Assembly: GCA_902363125.1 (NCBI GenBank)
Contig: CABIZD010000006.1
Span: 58,499 to 122,498, forward strand
Source: Coriobacteriaceae bacterium
GTDB lineage: Bacteria; Actinomycetota; Coriobacteriia; Coriobacteriales; Coriobacteriaceae
Direction of reading: 5' to 3'
Length of the DNA: 64,000 nucleotides
How positions within the stretch are numbered: position 1 is the stretch's first letter; every line of letters begins with the position of its first letter. Both the position numbers and the translations under genes were made by a program. The notes under the pieces are model-generated. The model saw only the letters and a program-made list of their open reading frames with translations. It did no database searches and was not told the origin of the DNA. Of this stretch, positions 1 to 8,612 are shown piece after piece.

Positions 1-2
1 GG

Positions 3-1016
3 CTGGGGTCGGCGCGCGTAAGCATTGCGGCGGTCTTTTTGATGGCGCTGCCGGGAGTGTATTTTTCGCTGGTCGAGGGTTTGGCACAGGTTGATCAGCC
101 GCTGGAGCAGATGTTTCGTCTGCATGGCGTGCAGGGTTGGCGTCTGTTTTGCGCCCATACCTGGCGCGAGGTCCTGCCGTTTGTGCTTTCGTGTGCGCGT
201 GCCGTGATCGGCATGAGCTGGAAGGCCGGCGTGGCGGCGGAGCTCATCGGCATGGCGACGGGCACCGTGGGCGAACGCATCTATCAGGCGAAGCTTTTGA
301 TCGAGACGGCGGACCTGCTGGCGTGGACCGTGCTGGTCGTGGCGGCATCGTGGGCATGCGAGCGCGTGCTGGTGTGGTTGCTGCGGGCTTCGGGGCCCGT
401 GGCGTGGCGTACTGCCGTGCGGGCGCATGGGCGCGGTGGCCGCGGGCGTGCGTGCGGCTCTGCTGGCGGCGGGGCTGCTGCGGAGCTTGCGCTCGCCGTG
501 GGCGACCGGGCGCCCTGGTCGCCGGCGCTCGACGGACTGGTGCTTCATGTGCCCGCCGGTGGGCGCGCCTGTGTGATGGGCGCTTCGGGCGTGGGCAAGT
601 CGACGTTGCTTGCGCTGGTGGCGGGGGAGTGCGCACCGTGCTCCATGGTGTTTCAGGATGTGCGCCTGGTCGAGGACGCCTCTGCTTTGGATAACGTGCT
701 GGTGTGCGCCGATGCACGCGTGAATACCTCGAGTGCCGCTGCCTTGTTGCGCCTGCTGGTACCGGGGATCGATGTGCATGCCCGCGTGGCCGAGCTCTCG
801 GGCGGGCAGCGCCGTCGTGTCGAGATTGCCCGAGCCCTGCTGTGTCCGGGCGGCGCAGTGATTCTGGACGAGCCCTTTACCGGTCTAGACATCTCTGCGC
901 GCGACGCATGCACCGAGGTCGTGCTCGACTTGCTCGACGGCCGTATGCTGTTGCTTGCCACGCACGATTCCGCTGACGCTCGGGCCCTCAATATCTCGGA
1001 CATCATCACGCTCTAA
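3..1016 (+). CDS. ABC transporter permease-ATPase fusion (5' partial)
   Basis: The reading frame is open to the left window edge, so the N terminus is missing. The first ~120 visible residues look like the end of a nitrate/sulfonate/taurine-type (SsuC/TauC-like) permease, with the cytoplasmic coupling stretch around ISWKAGVAAELIG (here GMSWKAGVAAELIG) and a last membrane segment. A linker follows, then a compact ATPase: Walker A GASGVGKST, Q-loop MVFQD, signature LSGGQRRRVEIARALL, Walker B AVILDEPFTGLD and switch LATHD. The spacing between Walker A and the Q-loop is short, so the domain is trimmed. Such importers usually encode permease and ATPase separately; the fusion is unusual. The substrate cannot be read from this fragment and any binding protein would lie to the left. 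Confidence 0.8.
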   Translation: MGSARVSIAAVFLMALPGVYFSLVEGLAQVDQPLEQMFRLHGVQGWRLFCAHTWREVLPFVLSCARAVIGMSWKAGVAAELIGMATGTVGERIYQAKLLIETADLLAWTVLVVAASWACERVLVWLLRASGPVAWRTAVRAHGRGGRGRACGSAGGGAAAELALAVGDRAPWSPALDGLVLHVPAGGRACVMGASGVGKSTLLALVAGECAPCSMVFQDVRLVEDASALDNVLVCADARVNTSSAAALLRLLVPGIDVHARVAELSGGQRRRVEIARALLCPGGAVILDEPFTGLDISARDACTEVVLDLLDGRMLLLATHDSADARALNISDIITL

Positions 1017-1073
1017 AGACTTACTCAGCAACAAATTGATCCGTTTTTTCTCCGTCCCCATGGGGTCGGGTAT

Positions 1074-1118
1074 GGTATTCTATCTACGGGGTAATACTTA
1101 GGAATACCAAGTAATACC
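1074..1118 (+). promoter_or_regulatory. Operator-like inverted repeats before relB-like gene
   Basis: GGTATTC (1074-1080) is mirrored by GAATACC (1102-1108), and GGTAATACTT (1090-1099) is mirrored with one mismatch by AAGTAATACC (1109-1118). These interlocked repeats lie in the otherwise GC-rich leader of a ribbon-helix-helix antitoxin gene; that family normally represses its own promoter by binding such repeats. Binding here is inferred. Confidence 0.4.
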
Positions 1119-1231
1119 AACGCCGTAGAACAAACTCAAGATGCGGGCCAATCGGGTTGCCTTCACAGCCCGTCGCCCAGCCGCGTGGCCCGCATCCATC
1201 CGCACCACCGTCGTTTCAAAAAGGAAGCGCC

Positions 1232-1453
1232 ATGGCAGAACACATGACCCCGGTTGTCGCGAAGGTCTTGCCCGAGGAAAAGGCGGCCTTCGCGGCGGCA
1301 ACCCAGCTCGTGGGCACTACGCCGTCCAACGCCATCCGCATGTTTATCGCCGCCTTCAATCGCTGCGGCACCTTCCCGTTCGACATCTCGCCGAGCGGGG
1401 CTTTTGGTAAAGAGTGTCCCCAACAGCTAGTCGTTGAAGAACGTCCCCAATGA
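1232..1453 (+). CDS. RelB/DinJ-family antitoxin, no toxin partner
   Basis: A 73-residue protein whose first ~55 residues match the RelB/DinJ ribbon-helix-helix pattern: a short beta strand (TPVVAKVLPEE), then a helix pair with TTPSNAIRMFIAAF, ending in FPFDISPS. In the family this part binds operator DNA as a dimer and the C-terminal tail neutralises a RelE/YafQ ribonuclease. The ATG is chosen over an upstream in-frame ATG because AGGAAG lies just before it. The last ~18 residues are not family-like: they are encoded by a copy of an intergenic repeat (1416-1461), and the next gene is a protease rather than a toxin. The likely reading is a decayed toxin-antitoxin pair that lost its toxin. Confidence 0.7.
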   Translation: MAEHMTPVVAKVLPEEKAAFAAATQLVGTTPSNAIRMFIAAFNRCGTFPFDISPSGAFGKECPQQLVVEERPQ

Positions 1454-1461
1454 CTAGTCGT
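1416..1461 (+). repeat. Tandem imperfect repeat, GTCCCCAAnnnCTAGTCGT
   Basis: Two 19-base units, 1416-1434 and 1443-1461, share GTCCCCAA, three variable bases and CTAGTCGT, 8 bases apart. They form the 3' end of the relB-like gene and run up to the Shine-Dalgarno of the CPBP gene. Insertion of such a dispersed element would explain the unusual antitoxin tail. Confidence 0.5.
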
Positions 1462-1476
1462 CGGGAGGAGGTTGGC

Positions 1477-2388
1477 ATGCTCAATGCGATGATTTGGGCG
1501 CTTGCCTGTTTTGGCGTCGTCGCTGCCGATATTGCCCTGAGCGTCGTTTTGTTTTCCGCCCTTGGTGTCGCGTCGGTGTTCATGGGCTTTTCGATTGACG
1601 ACCTCGATATTCAATTGCTTCAGGCTGCCGCGCAGATGGCGTCGTTTTTGATGGCACTGCTGTGGTGGCGTTATCTGTGGCCGCGCTCGTTTATGGCGCG
1701 CTGGCAGGGCGAGCGCCCGCTTGGCGGGGGAGCAGGCAAAGCATGGAGGCGCATCGCCTGCGTTATCGTGATCGGCCTTGCCCTGCAGGTGGTCGTTGGC
1801 TACGTGACCGACGCTGTGCTGTCGCTGTTGCCCGAGGCGGCGGCCGATTACAGCGAACTTGTCGAGGAGACGGGCATGGGCGAAACGAGCTATCTGGCCG
1901 TCCTGACCACGGTGATCGGCGCTCCGTTTTGCGAGGAGCTGCTGGTGCGCGGTATCATTTTTGAGTTTTCGCTCCGAGCATTTAACCCGCAGTGCCGTCC
2001 GCTCTGGAAGCGCCGGCGTCGTGCGAGCGCGCAGGGCGGCGCCATGGTGCCCTGGGCGGCCCCAAGCACGTGGGGTATCGCAGCGGCGATTGTACTGCAG
2101 GCGGCAATCTTCGGTTTTATGCACATGAATTGGGTACAGGGTTGCTACGCGGGTGCCGCCGGCCTCATCTTCGGTTGGGTGCTCGTGACCACCGGAAAGC
2201 TCCGCTACACGATCCTGCTGCACTTTGCCTTTAATGCCGGGTCGTATCTCATGACGATGCTCTGGTTTGTGAACACGCCGCTCGACGTGGCGGTCACGGT
2301 TGCCATCGCCGGCATCATCCTCGTGGAGGCGATGCGCTCACTGCGCCACGCATGCGAGACGGACATAGCGACGGCACCGCTGCCTTAG
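1477..2388 (+). CDS. CPBP-family intramembrane metalloprotease
   Basis: A 303-residue multi-pass membrane protein with the CPBP (CAAX protease and bacteriocin-processing) signature: EELLVRG (EExxxR) near residue 150, FGFMH (FxxxH) and HFAFN (HxxxN), the residues that hold the catalytic metal. The ATG at 1477 follows GGGAGGAGG and is preferred to an in-frame ATG at 1450 that overlaps the previous gene. Family members mature peptides or act in bacteriocin self-immunity; the substrate here is unknown. Its stop overlaps the stop of the convergent ygiQ by three bases. Confidence 0.85.
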   Translation: MLNAMIWALACFGVVAADIALSVVLFSALGVASVFMGFSIDDLDIQLLQAAAQMASFLMALLWWRYLWPRSFMARWQGERPLGGGAGKAWRRIACVIVIGLALQVVVGYVTDAVLSLLPEAAADYSELVEETGMGETSYLAVLTTVIGAPFCEELLVRGIIFEFSLRAFNPQCRPLWKRRRRASAQGGAMVPWAAPSTWGIAAAIVLQAAIFGFMHMNWVQGCYAGAAGLIFGWVLVTTGKLRYTILLHFAFNAGSYLMTMLWFVNTPLDVAVTVAIAGIILVEAMRSLRHACETDIATAPLP

Positions 2389-4526
2389 TTGCGCCTGCCG
2401 CCTCCGTTGGCGCCCTGCCGTCCCTGGGCCGCGCGGTTGCGGCCGGCAGTGTTCTGCGCGCGCGACATGCCGCCGTGACCCTTGCTGCCCTTAGGCTCCT
2501 TGCCGGCGCCGCCAGCGCCACCGTGGGCCTTGCCGCCCTTATTGCCGGCGCCATGTCCGCCGCCAGCAGACGTCTCGCCCGGTCGCGGCGGCACGGGACG
2601 GATCAGGCAATGCTTGGTGTAGCCGATCAGATCGCGGCGGCCGGCCTTCTCCAGCGCCTCACGTACCAGCTTGTAGTTCTCGGGCTTGCGATACTGGATG
2701 AGCGCGCGTTGCATAGCCTTCTCGTGCGGGTCGCGCGCCACGTAGATCGGCTCCATGGTGCGCGGGTCCACGCCGGTGTAGTACATGCAGGTCGACATGG
2801 TGGACGGCGTAGGGTAGAAGTCCTGCACCTGCTCGGGCATGTAGCCCATGTCGCGCACGGCCTCGGCAAGGTCCACGGCTTCCTTCATCGTCGAGCCGGG
2901 GTGGCTCGAGATCAGATACGGCACCACGTACTGCTTGAGTCCGTACTCGCGGTTCAGGCGCTCAAATTTGCGACAGAACGCATCGTAGACGGCGCGGCTC
3001 GGCTTGCCCATCACGGAGAGCACCGCGTCGCTCACATGCTCGGGCGCCACGCGTAGCTGGCCCGAGACATGGTGCTCCAGCAGCTCGCGCAAAAACTCGT
3101 CCGAGGCATCGGCCATAGTGTAGTCAAAACGGATGCCGCTGCGGACGAAGACCTTCTTGACGCCCGGCAGCTGGCGTAGGTCGCGCAGCAGCTGCGTGTA
3201 GCCGCTCTCGTCGACCACCATGTTCTTGCACACGCTCGGCCATAGGCAGCGCTTGTTCTTGCACACGCCGTGCTTGAGCTGCTTGTCGCAGGCGGGACGG
3301 CTAAAGTTGGCCGTCGGTCCGCCTACGTCGTTGATGTAGCCCTTAAACTCGGGATCGCGCGTGAGCAGCTCGGCCTCGCGCATGATCGAGTCGTGGCTGC
3401 GCATCTGCAACACGCGGCCCTGGTGGAAGGTGAGGGCGCAAAACGAGCACTCGCCAAAACAGCCGCGGTTGGAGCTGATCGAAAACTTGATCTCGGCAAA
3501 GGCCGGCACGCCGCCCGCCGCGTCGTAATCGGGATGCCAATCGCGTGCGTAGGGGAGTTCGGCCACCTCGTCCATCTCGTCGGTGGTGAGTGTCGTCGAC
3601 GGCGGGTTTTGCACCACATAGACGCTGTTGGGATAGGGCTCTACCAGGCGATGGCCGGTGATGGGGTCCATATTCTGCTGCTGCACGTTAAAGCTGCGCG
3701 CGTAGTTGAGCTTGTCGGCGGCAAGATCGTCCCAGCTGGGCAGCAGGTCGTAGTCGTAGACCTCGTCGAGCGAGTTGGTGCGGTAGACGGTGCCGTTGAT
3801 ATAGGTAATCTGGTCGACGGGCAGTCCCGCGTCGAGCGCGTCGGCGATCTCGACGATCGCGTGCTCGCCCATGCCGTAGATGAGGATGTCGGCGCCCGAG
3901 TCGAGCAGCACCGAGCGCTTGAGCTTGTCCTGCCAGTAGTCGTAGTGGGCCAGGCGACGCAGGCTTGCCTCGATGCCACCGATAATGATGGGGGCGTCCT
4001 TAAACGTCTGGCGGATGAGGTTGCCGTAGACCGTGACGGCGCGATTGGGACGGCGCCCCTCTTCGCCACCGGGGGTATAGGCGTCGGTGTGGCGGCGATG
4101 CTTGGTCACCGAATAGTGGTTGACCATAGAGTCCATGTTGCCGGCACTGACGAGAAAGCCTAGGCGCGGCTCGCCGAGCACGGTGATGCTGGCGGGGTCG
4201 GTCCAGTCGGGTTGGCAGATGATGCCCACTTTGTAGCCGTGCGCGTCGAGGACGCGGCTGATGATGGCCATGCCAAAGCTGGGATGGTCCACGTAGGCGT
4301 CGCCGCAGATGTAGACAAAGTCGCACTGGTCCCAGCCGCGTGCATCCATGTCGGCTCGACTGACGGGGAGGAATTTATCGCGGCCCGGGCGCCAGGGGCG
4401 GGCGGGCGCTGCCGGGGTATGAGCGGCGTGGCCGCCCTGGGCCTTGCCGCCACGCTTTTGCTGCTGGCCCTGTTTGCCCTGCTGACTGCGCTGGTTGTTC
4501 TGAGCGTGCTGAGGCTTTTTTGCCAC
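2385..4526 (-). CDS. YgiQ-family radical SAM protein
   Basis: A 713-residue UPF0313/YgiQ protein. The N-terminal half has B12-domain-like folds typical of the family; the radical SAM cluster motif GCFGECSFCAL (CxxxCxxC) is near residue 355, and the family block SGQLRVAPEHVS follows. The start is a GTG preceded by GGAGGGATC; longer ATG starts upstream have no ribosome site. The C terminus ends in a ~60-residue low-complexity Gly/Asn/Lys/Arg tail and the N terminus is Gln/Lys-rich, both basic and probably disordered. The reaction of YgiQ is not established. A TACAAT hexamer on the minus strand (4558-4563) is a plausible -10. The gene is divergent from the DUF1275 gene. Confidence 0.9.
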   Translation of the reverse strand: MAKKPQHAQNNQRSQQGKQGQQQKRGGKAQGGHAAHTPAAPARPWRPGRDKFLPVSRADMDARGWDQCDFVYICGDAYVDHPSFGMAIISRVLDAHGYKVGIICQPDWTDPASITVLGEPRLGFLVSAGNMDSMVNHYSVTKHRRHTDAYTPGGEEGRRPNRAVTVYGNLIRQTFKDAPIIIGGIEASLRRLAHYDYWQDKLKRSVLLDSGADILIYGMGEHAIVEIADALDAGLPVDQITYINGTVYRTNSLDEVYDYDLLPSWDDLAADKLNYARSFNVQQQNMDPITGHRLVEPYPNSVYVVQNPPSTTLTTDEMDEVAELPYARDWHPDYDAAGGVPAFAEIKFSISSNRGCFGECSFCALTFHQGRVLQMRSHDSIMREAELLTRDPEFKGYINDVGGPTANFSRPACDKQLKHGVCKNKRCLWPSVCKNMVVDESGYTQLLRDLRQLPGVKKVFVRSGIRFDYTMADASDEFLRELLEHHVSGQLRVAPEHVSDAVLSVMGKPSRAVYDAFCRKFERLNREYGLKQYVVPYLISSHPGSTMKEAVDLAEAVRDMGYMPEQVQDFYPTPSTMSTCMYYTGVDPRTMEPIYVARDPHEKAMQRALIQYRKPENYKLVREALEKAGRRDLIGYTKHCLIRPVPPRPGETSAGGGHGAGNKGGKAHGGAGGAGKEPKGSKGHGGMSRAQNTAGRNRAAQGRQGANGGGRRN

Positions 4527-4779
4527 GATCCCTCCCGGTGTTTGTATGCTGCACGTAATTGTAACCAGTCTTTTTGGGGCGGGGCTAAAAAGACTGGGGG
4601 AGTACATGAGCTGGTGAGTGAGAGCGTCGCTGAGCCAGTCGTTTGTTTCCAGACTGTGTATCTGCGCGTTGGAGAACCCGTCTCGCGCGCACGCCATGTT
4701 GTCAATGGGTTACAGTATGAACGGCGGTTATGTTTCCGCCAACGCACGAGAGGGTCGTCAACAAGGAGGATGCACGACG

Positions 4780-5496
4780 ATGCAGCGTGCCAAACAGATA
4801 TCGGAGTCCATCGAACTGGGCATTATCCTGGCGCTCGCCGGTGGCTTTATGGATGTGTATTCGTACATTGGGCGCGACCATGTTTTCGCCAACGCGCAGA
4901 CGGGCAACATCCTGCTTGTGGGCGTGAGCATTTCGGAGGGCAATTGGGTGCTGGCGGGACGCTATTTCTTCCCCGTGGTGTCGTTTGCCGTGGGCATTAT
5001 GCTTGCCGACCTGGTGCACGAGCGGTTTGGCAGCGTGATCCACTGGCGTCAGGTGACGGTGTTCTTTGAAGCCGTCATCTTGCTGGGCGTGAGCTTTATC
5101 CCCGGTGGCGGTTACAACCTGCTCGCCAACTGCCTTACCTCGTTTGCCTGCGGCATGCAGGTCGAGAGCTTCCGCAAGATCCACGGTCACGGCATCGCTA
5201 CGACCATGTGCATCGGCAACTTGCGCAACGCGCTGCAAAACGTGGACGATTACATCATCACCCACAGGCGCGGCTTTTTGGAAAACGGCCTGCTGTACTT
5301 TGGCGTGATCTTTACCTTTGTGTTTGGCGCCGTGTTGGGCAACTGGTGTATTGAGCGCATGGGCCTGCACGCCATCGTCGTGGCGAGCTTGCTGCTGTTT
5401 GTCGCGTTTGCCATCATGTTCATCGACCGCGAGCGCGACTTGCGCTTACGCTGGAAGGTTGCGGCCGAGGCTTGGAAAGAGGGCTGCCGAAAGTAA
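4780..5496 (+). CDS. YoaK/DUF1275 family membrane protein
   Basis: A 238-residue protein with about six membrane segments and the DUF1275 hallmarks: GGFMDVYSYI near the N terminus, the conserved TGNILLVG, a central CGMQVESFRK stretch and a C-terminal hydrophobic pair ending in RDLRLRWK. The start at 4780 is 10 bases behind AAGGAGG (4763-4769). The function of the family is not known; it is a small integral membrane protein. A hairpin with a T-run follows directly, so the unit is probably monocistronic. Confidence 0.8.
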   Translation: MQRAKQISESIELGIILALAGGFMDVYSYIGRDHVFANAQTGNILLVGVSISEGNWVLAGRYFFPVVSFAVGIMLADLVHERFGSVIHWRQVTVFFEAVILLGVSFIPGGGYNLLANCLTSFACGMQVESFRKIHGHGIATTMCIGNLRNALQNVDDYIITHRRGFLENGLLYFGVIFTFVFGAVLGNWCIERMGLHAIVVASLLLFVAFAIMFIDRERDLRLRWKVAAEAWKEGCRK

Positions 5497-5499
5497 CCG

Positions 5500-5532
5500 A
5501 ATGCGGCAAAGGGGCTGTCCCTTCGCCGCATT
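5500..5532 (+). terminator. Palindrome acting as terminator, REP-like
   Basis: AATGCGGCaAAGGG pairs with CCCTTcGCCGCATT around a short loop and ATTTTTC follows, a good intrinsic terminator for the DUF1275 gene. The GCGGcgAA-GGGac theme recalls the two larger palindromes at 8534 and 19611, so it may come from the same element family. Confidence 0.6.
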
Positions 5533-5547
5533 ATTTTTCATCATCTG

Positions 5548-5603
5548 TTGAAACGCTTTAAATAGTTTGACGTTCTCACGCGTTTTTTGTTTCAAAAGCG
5601 TTA
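5548..5603 (+). promoter_or_regulatory. Two LacI/GalR-type operator-like boxes before fucO
   Basis: TTGAAACGCTTTAA (5548-5561) and, inverted, TTTCAAAAGCGTTA (5590-5603) share an AAACGCTTT-like core, resembling operators of LacI/GalR or catabolite regulators. They sit ~60-110 bases before the fucO start with TTGACG (5567-5572) between them. Regulation is inferred from pattern only. Confidence 0.35.
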
Positions 5604-5661
5604 GGATGGGACTCATAGCGTGGGGCGTAATGGATGCCCCGCACACGATGGGAGGCTATCA

Positions 5662-6828
5662 ATGGCTAATCGTTTCGTTCTCAATACCATCTCTTATCAT
5701 GGTTCCGGCGCCATCAAGGAGATCCCCGGCGAGCTCCAGCGTCGCGGCTACAAGAAGATCTTCGTCTGCTCCGACCCCGATCTGGTCAAGTTTGGCGTTA
5801 CCGCTAAGGTGACCGACGAGCTCGACGCCGCCGGCATCGCTTGGAGCCTCTACTCCGAGATCAAGCCCAACCCCACGATTCAGAACGTCAAGGACGGCGT
5901 CGAGGCCTTCAAGGCCGCCGAGGCTGACGCTATCGTGACCATCGGTGGCGGCTCCTCCATGGACACCGCCAAGGCCATCGGCATCATCATCAACAACCCC
6001 GAGTTCGCCGATGTCCGCAGCCTCGAGGGCGTTGCTCCCACTAAGAACCACGCCGTGTTCACCATCGCCGTGCCGACGACCGCCGGTACCGCTGCCGAGG
6101 TGACCATCAACTACGTCATCACCGACCCCGAGAAGGTCCGCAAGTTCGTGTGCGTCGACACCAACGACGCCCCCGAGGTCGCCGTCGTCGACCCCGACAT
6201 GATGGCTTCCATGCCCGCCGGCCTGACCGCCTCCACCGGCATGGACGCTCTGACCCACGCCATCGAGGGCTATACCACCAAGGGCGCTTGGGAGCTCTCC
6301 GACATGTTCCACTTTGAGGCCATCAAGCTGATCAGCGAGAACCTACGCGACTCCGTTGCCGAGGCCAAGTCCGGCCAGCCCGGCTCCGGCCGCGAGGGCA
6401 TGGCCCTTGGCCAGTATGTCGCCGGCATGGGCTTCTCCAATGTTGGCCTGGGCATCGACCACGCCATGGCTCACACCCTGTCCGCTCACTACGACACCCC
6501 GCACGGCGTCGCTTGCGCCATGCTGCTGCCGATCGCCATGGAGTTCAACAAGCCGGTTTGCGCCGAGCGTCTGGCCAAGGTTGCCGTCGCCATGGGCGTT
6601 GACACCACGGGCATGAGCACCGACGAGGCTGCCGACGCCGCTATCGCCGCCGTCAAGCAGCTTTCCGCCGACGTGAATATCCCGCACGTCTGCGAGGCCA
6701 TGAAGGCTGACGAGATCGAGGTCCTGGCCAAGGACGCCATGGCCGACGCTTGTTTCCCGGGTAACCCGCGCGAGGCGACGCTCGACGACGTCATCGAGCT
6801 CTTCAAGAAGATCTGCCCGGTTGCCTAA
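5662..6828 (+). CDS. fucO: Iron-containing alcohol dehydrogenase, lactaldehyde reductase type
   Basis: A 388-residue group III alcohol dehydrogenase very similar along its whole length to E. coli FucO, including the blocks NNPEFADVRSLEG, PTTAGTAAEVTINYVIT and ALGQYVAGMGFSNVGLG. FucO reduces lactaldehyde to 1,2-propanediol with NADH. Visible are the nucleotide-binding GGGSSMDTAK (~95-104) and the metal ligands D195, H199, H271 and H281 in DALTHAIEG and MAHTLSAHYDTPHG. ATG 5662 follows GGGAGGC; an earlier in-frame start lacks a site. C-rich, strongly biased codons suggest high expression. It stands alone between two terminators; no other fucose or rhamnose gene is near, so the physiological aldehyde may differ. 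Confidence 0.85.
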   Translation: MANRFVLNTISYHGSGAIKEIPGELQRRGYKKIFVCSDPDLVKFGVTAKVTDELDAAGIAWSLYSEIKPNPTIQNVKDGVEAFKAAEADAIVTIGGGSSMDTAKAIGIIINNPEFADVRSLEGVAPTKNHAVFTIAVPTTAGTAAEVTINYVITDPEKVRKFVCVDTNDAPEVAVVDPDMMASMPAGLTASTGMDALTHAIEGYTTKGAWELSDMFHFEAIKLISENLRDSVAEAKSGQPGSGREGMALGQYVAGMGFSNVGLGIDHAMAHTLSAHYDTPHGVACAMLLPIAMEFNKPVCAERLAKVAVAMGVDTTGMSTDEAADAAIAAVKQLSADVNIPHVCEAMKADEIEVLAKDAMADACFPGNPREATLDDVIELFKKICPVA

Positions 6829-6881
6829 CCCAGTTTGGTGGTCCTTCGCCCGTAGGCGTATGGTCTTTTGACTTGCCGCTG

Positions 6882-6913
6882 GCCCCGCCGTGCTACGCAT
6901 GGCGGGGCTTTTT
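6882..6913 (+). terminator. Intrinsic terminator after fucO
   Basis: GCCCCGCC (6882-6889) pairs with GGCGGGGC (6901-6908) and is followed by TTTTTG. Confidence 0.85.
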
Positions 6914-6988
6914 GTGCTGCGTCGATGCCCTGAGACGGGCAAAACCAAGGTGTACTGCCCGCTACGGATAGGTGGTGCACTTCCCAGC

Positions 6989-7222
6989 GTGCATTTTTGG
7001 GAGTATTCAGCAAGCTCTTAAAAATGCATAACGTTTTGAATGGCCCGTAGTGGCCCGCAGGCGCCCATCGACAGCCATTGCGGGTGGGCTATCGATGAGT
7101 GGAGGGGGTTGTTACTGAGTTTCTGCTTTGCGACGACCCGCAACACTGCTGTAACCGCGTCGTTTTGTCGTTCGCGATGGGGTCGTTGGGGCCCACGATG
7201 CTGAATACTCCGTTTTTTGCAC
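6989..7222. repeat. Structured intergenic region with terminal inverted repeats
   Basis: The gap 6914-7432 has no convincing gene. A 24-base segment (6989-7012, GTGCATTTTTGGGAGTATTC and four more bases) recurs inverted at 7199-7222, matching at 18 of 24 positions with a perfect 13-base TGCTGAATACTCC core. The left copy can also fold locally with CTCTTAAAAATGC (7016-7028). CCTGAGACG occurs just outside both ends (about 6930 and 7240). This may be a decayed miniature element or an RNA; I see no ORF, riboswitch or tRNA. A TAAAAT (7391-7396) upstream of the next gene is a likely -10. Confidence 0.35.
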
Positions 7223-7432
7223 GGCCCAAGGTGGGGTACCCTGAGACGAAGCAAAAAGATTCCTCATTTCTATGCAGATACCGATAGGATTTATGCAAGA
7301 TTGGGATCGTAAGCCGTGCTCGTGCGCAAAATCGGCGCGAGGACGTCTGGAGGTGGCTCGGCTCCCAGAGCCTTGCGCGTGCAGAACGGTTAAAATCGGG
7401 ACTCGGTCTTAGTTTTGCTTGGAAGGATGCAC

Positions 7433-8476
7433 ATGGCTTCTGTAATCGATGCTTCTCTAGAGGAGACGCTCTCCTATATCGCGGGACAGCTTAAGACGCT
7501 GACTTCTATTGCTTCGCCGACGGGCTATACCCGTGCGGCGACTGATTATCTGATGGAGACGCTGCGCGATATGGGGTTTGGGCCTGAGCGTTCTAATAAG
7601 GGTAACGTGCTCGTTGAACTTGGTGGCGAGGGTGAGCCGCTCGTACTGGCGAGCCATGTCGATACCCTGGGCGCCATGGTGCGCTCCATTAAGGACAATG
7701 GCCGCCTGCGTCCCACGACGCTTGGTGGGCACCAGTGGTCTACGGCCGATGGCGAGAACTGCACTGTCTACACGCGTGACGGCAATGTGTACACGGGCGT
7801 GGTTCTCAATACCGAGCCTTCGGCGCACGTTGCCGACGAGCCGGTCAAGACCGTCGAGAAGAACATGGAGATCCTGCTCGACGAGAACGTCGACAGCAAG
7901 GACGATGTGCTCGAGCTGGGTATTCAGACCGGCGACATCATCGCTATGGATCCGCGTACCACGGTGACGGAGAGCGGCTACATTAAGAGCCGCTTCCTGG
8001 ATGACAAGCTTTCGGCCGCCATTTTGCTGGGCTTGGCGCGTGCCGTCGCCGCTGGTGAGGTGACGCTTTCGCGTAAGGTTTCGCTGCTCTTTACCGTGTA
8101 CGAGGAGGTGGGCCACGGCGGCGCCTTTGTGCCGGCCGACACGCGCGAGATGATCAGCGTTGACATGGGCTGCGTGGGCGACGACCTAGGCTGCACCGAG
8201 CACATGGTGTCGATCTGCGCCAAGGATTCGGGCGGTCCGTACAACTACGACCTGGTGACCACGCTGTCCAATATCGCGCGCGAGCTTGAGCTCGATTACG
8301 CTATCGACGTGTACCCGCATTACGGCTCGGACGTTGAGGCCACGCTTTCCGCCGGCTACGACATCCGTCACGGCCTGATCGGCCCCGGCGTGTACGCGAG
8401 CCACAACTACGAGCGCAGCCACATGGACGGCGTGCGCAACACCTACGAGCTCGTCCGCGCCTACGTACAGCGCTAA
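7433..8476 (+). CDS. M42-family metallopeptidase
   Basis: A 347-residue M42 aminopeptidase/endoglucanase-type protein. The dinuclear metal site is visible: H75 in ASHVDTLG, the Asp in SRFLDDKLSAA, the catalytic Glu pair in YEEVGHGG, the Asp in ISVDMGC and the late His in SHNYERSHMDG. M42 enzymes form large self-compartmentalised cytosolic tetrahedra that trim peptides left by the proteasome or Lon/Clp. The ATG at 7433 follows GGAAGG; an in-frame start 18 bases upstream lacks spacing. The gene stands alone between structured intergenic repeats. Confidence 0.85.
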   Translation: MASVIDASLEETLSYIAGQLKTLTSIASPTGYTRAATDYLMETLRDMGFGPERSNKGNVLVELGGEGEPLVLASHVDTLGAMVRSIKDNGRLRPTTLGGHQWSTADGENCTVYTRDGNVYTGVVLNTEPSAHVADEPVKTVEKNMEILLDENVDSKDDVLELGIQTGDIIAMDPRTTVTESGYIKSRFLDDKLSAAILLGLARAVAAGEVTLSRKVSLLFTVYEEVGHGGAFVPADTREMISVDMGCVGDDLGCTEHMVSICAKDSGGPYNYDLVTTLSNIARELELDYAIDVYPHYGSDVEATLSAGYDIRHGLIGPGVYASHNYERSHMDGVRNTYELVRAYVQR

Positions 8477-8484
8477 CGATGCAG

Positions 8485-8527
8485 CGGCCTCGGCTGATAC
8501 GGCAGTACCGACCGAGGCCGTCCTCTC
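8485..8527 (+). terminator. Hairpin after M42 peptidase gene
   Basis: CGGCCTCGG (8485-8493) pairs with CCGAGGCCG (8512-8520). Only TCCTCTCT follows, so termination would be weak. Confidence 0.45.
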
Positions 8528-8533
8528 TAAGTC

Positions 8534-8592
8534 GCGGTGAAATAGGGACTGTTTGGCGGTTTTAAACGCTTAAACAGTCCCTATTTCACCGC
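8534..8592. repeat. Perfect 21-bp inverted repeat (REP-like)
   Basis: GCGGTGAAATAGGGACTGTT plus T (8534-8554) is repeated exactly in inverted form at 8572-8592 around a 17-base loop. It lies between the convergent M42 peptidase and mnmA genes. The outer GCGGTGAAATAG is shared with the palindrome at 19611-19673, which points to a dispersed family. Confidence 0.75.
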
Positions 8593-8612
8593 AATTTATG
8601 AAGGGGATGGGG

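Noticed and set aside
8534..8592. The 21-bp palindrome as terminator for the M42 peptidase or mnmA
   Set aside because: No T-run follows on either strand and its ends match another palindrome, so a dispersed repeat is the better reading.
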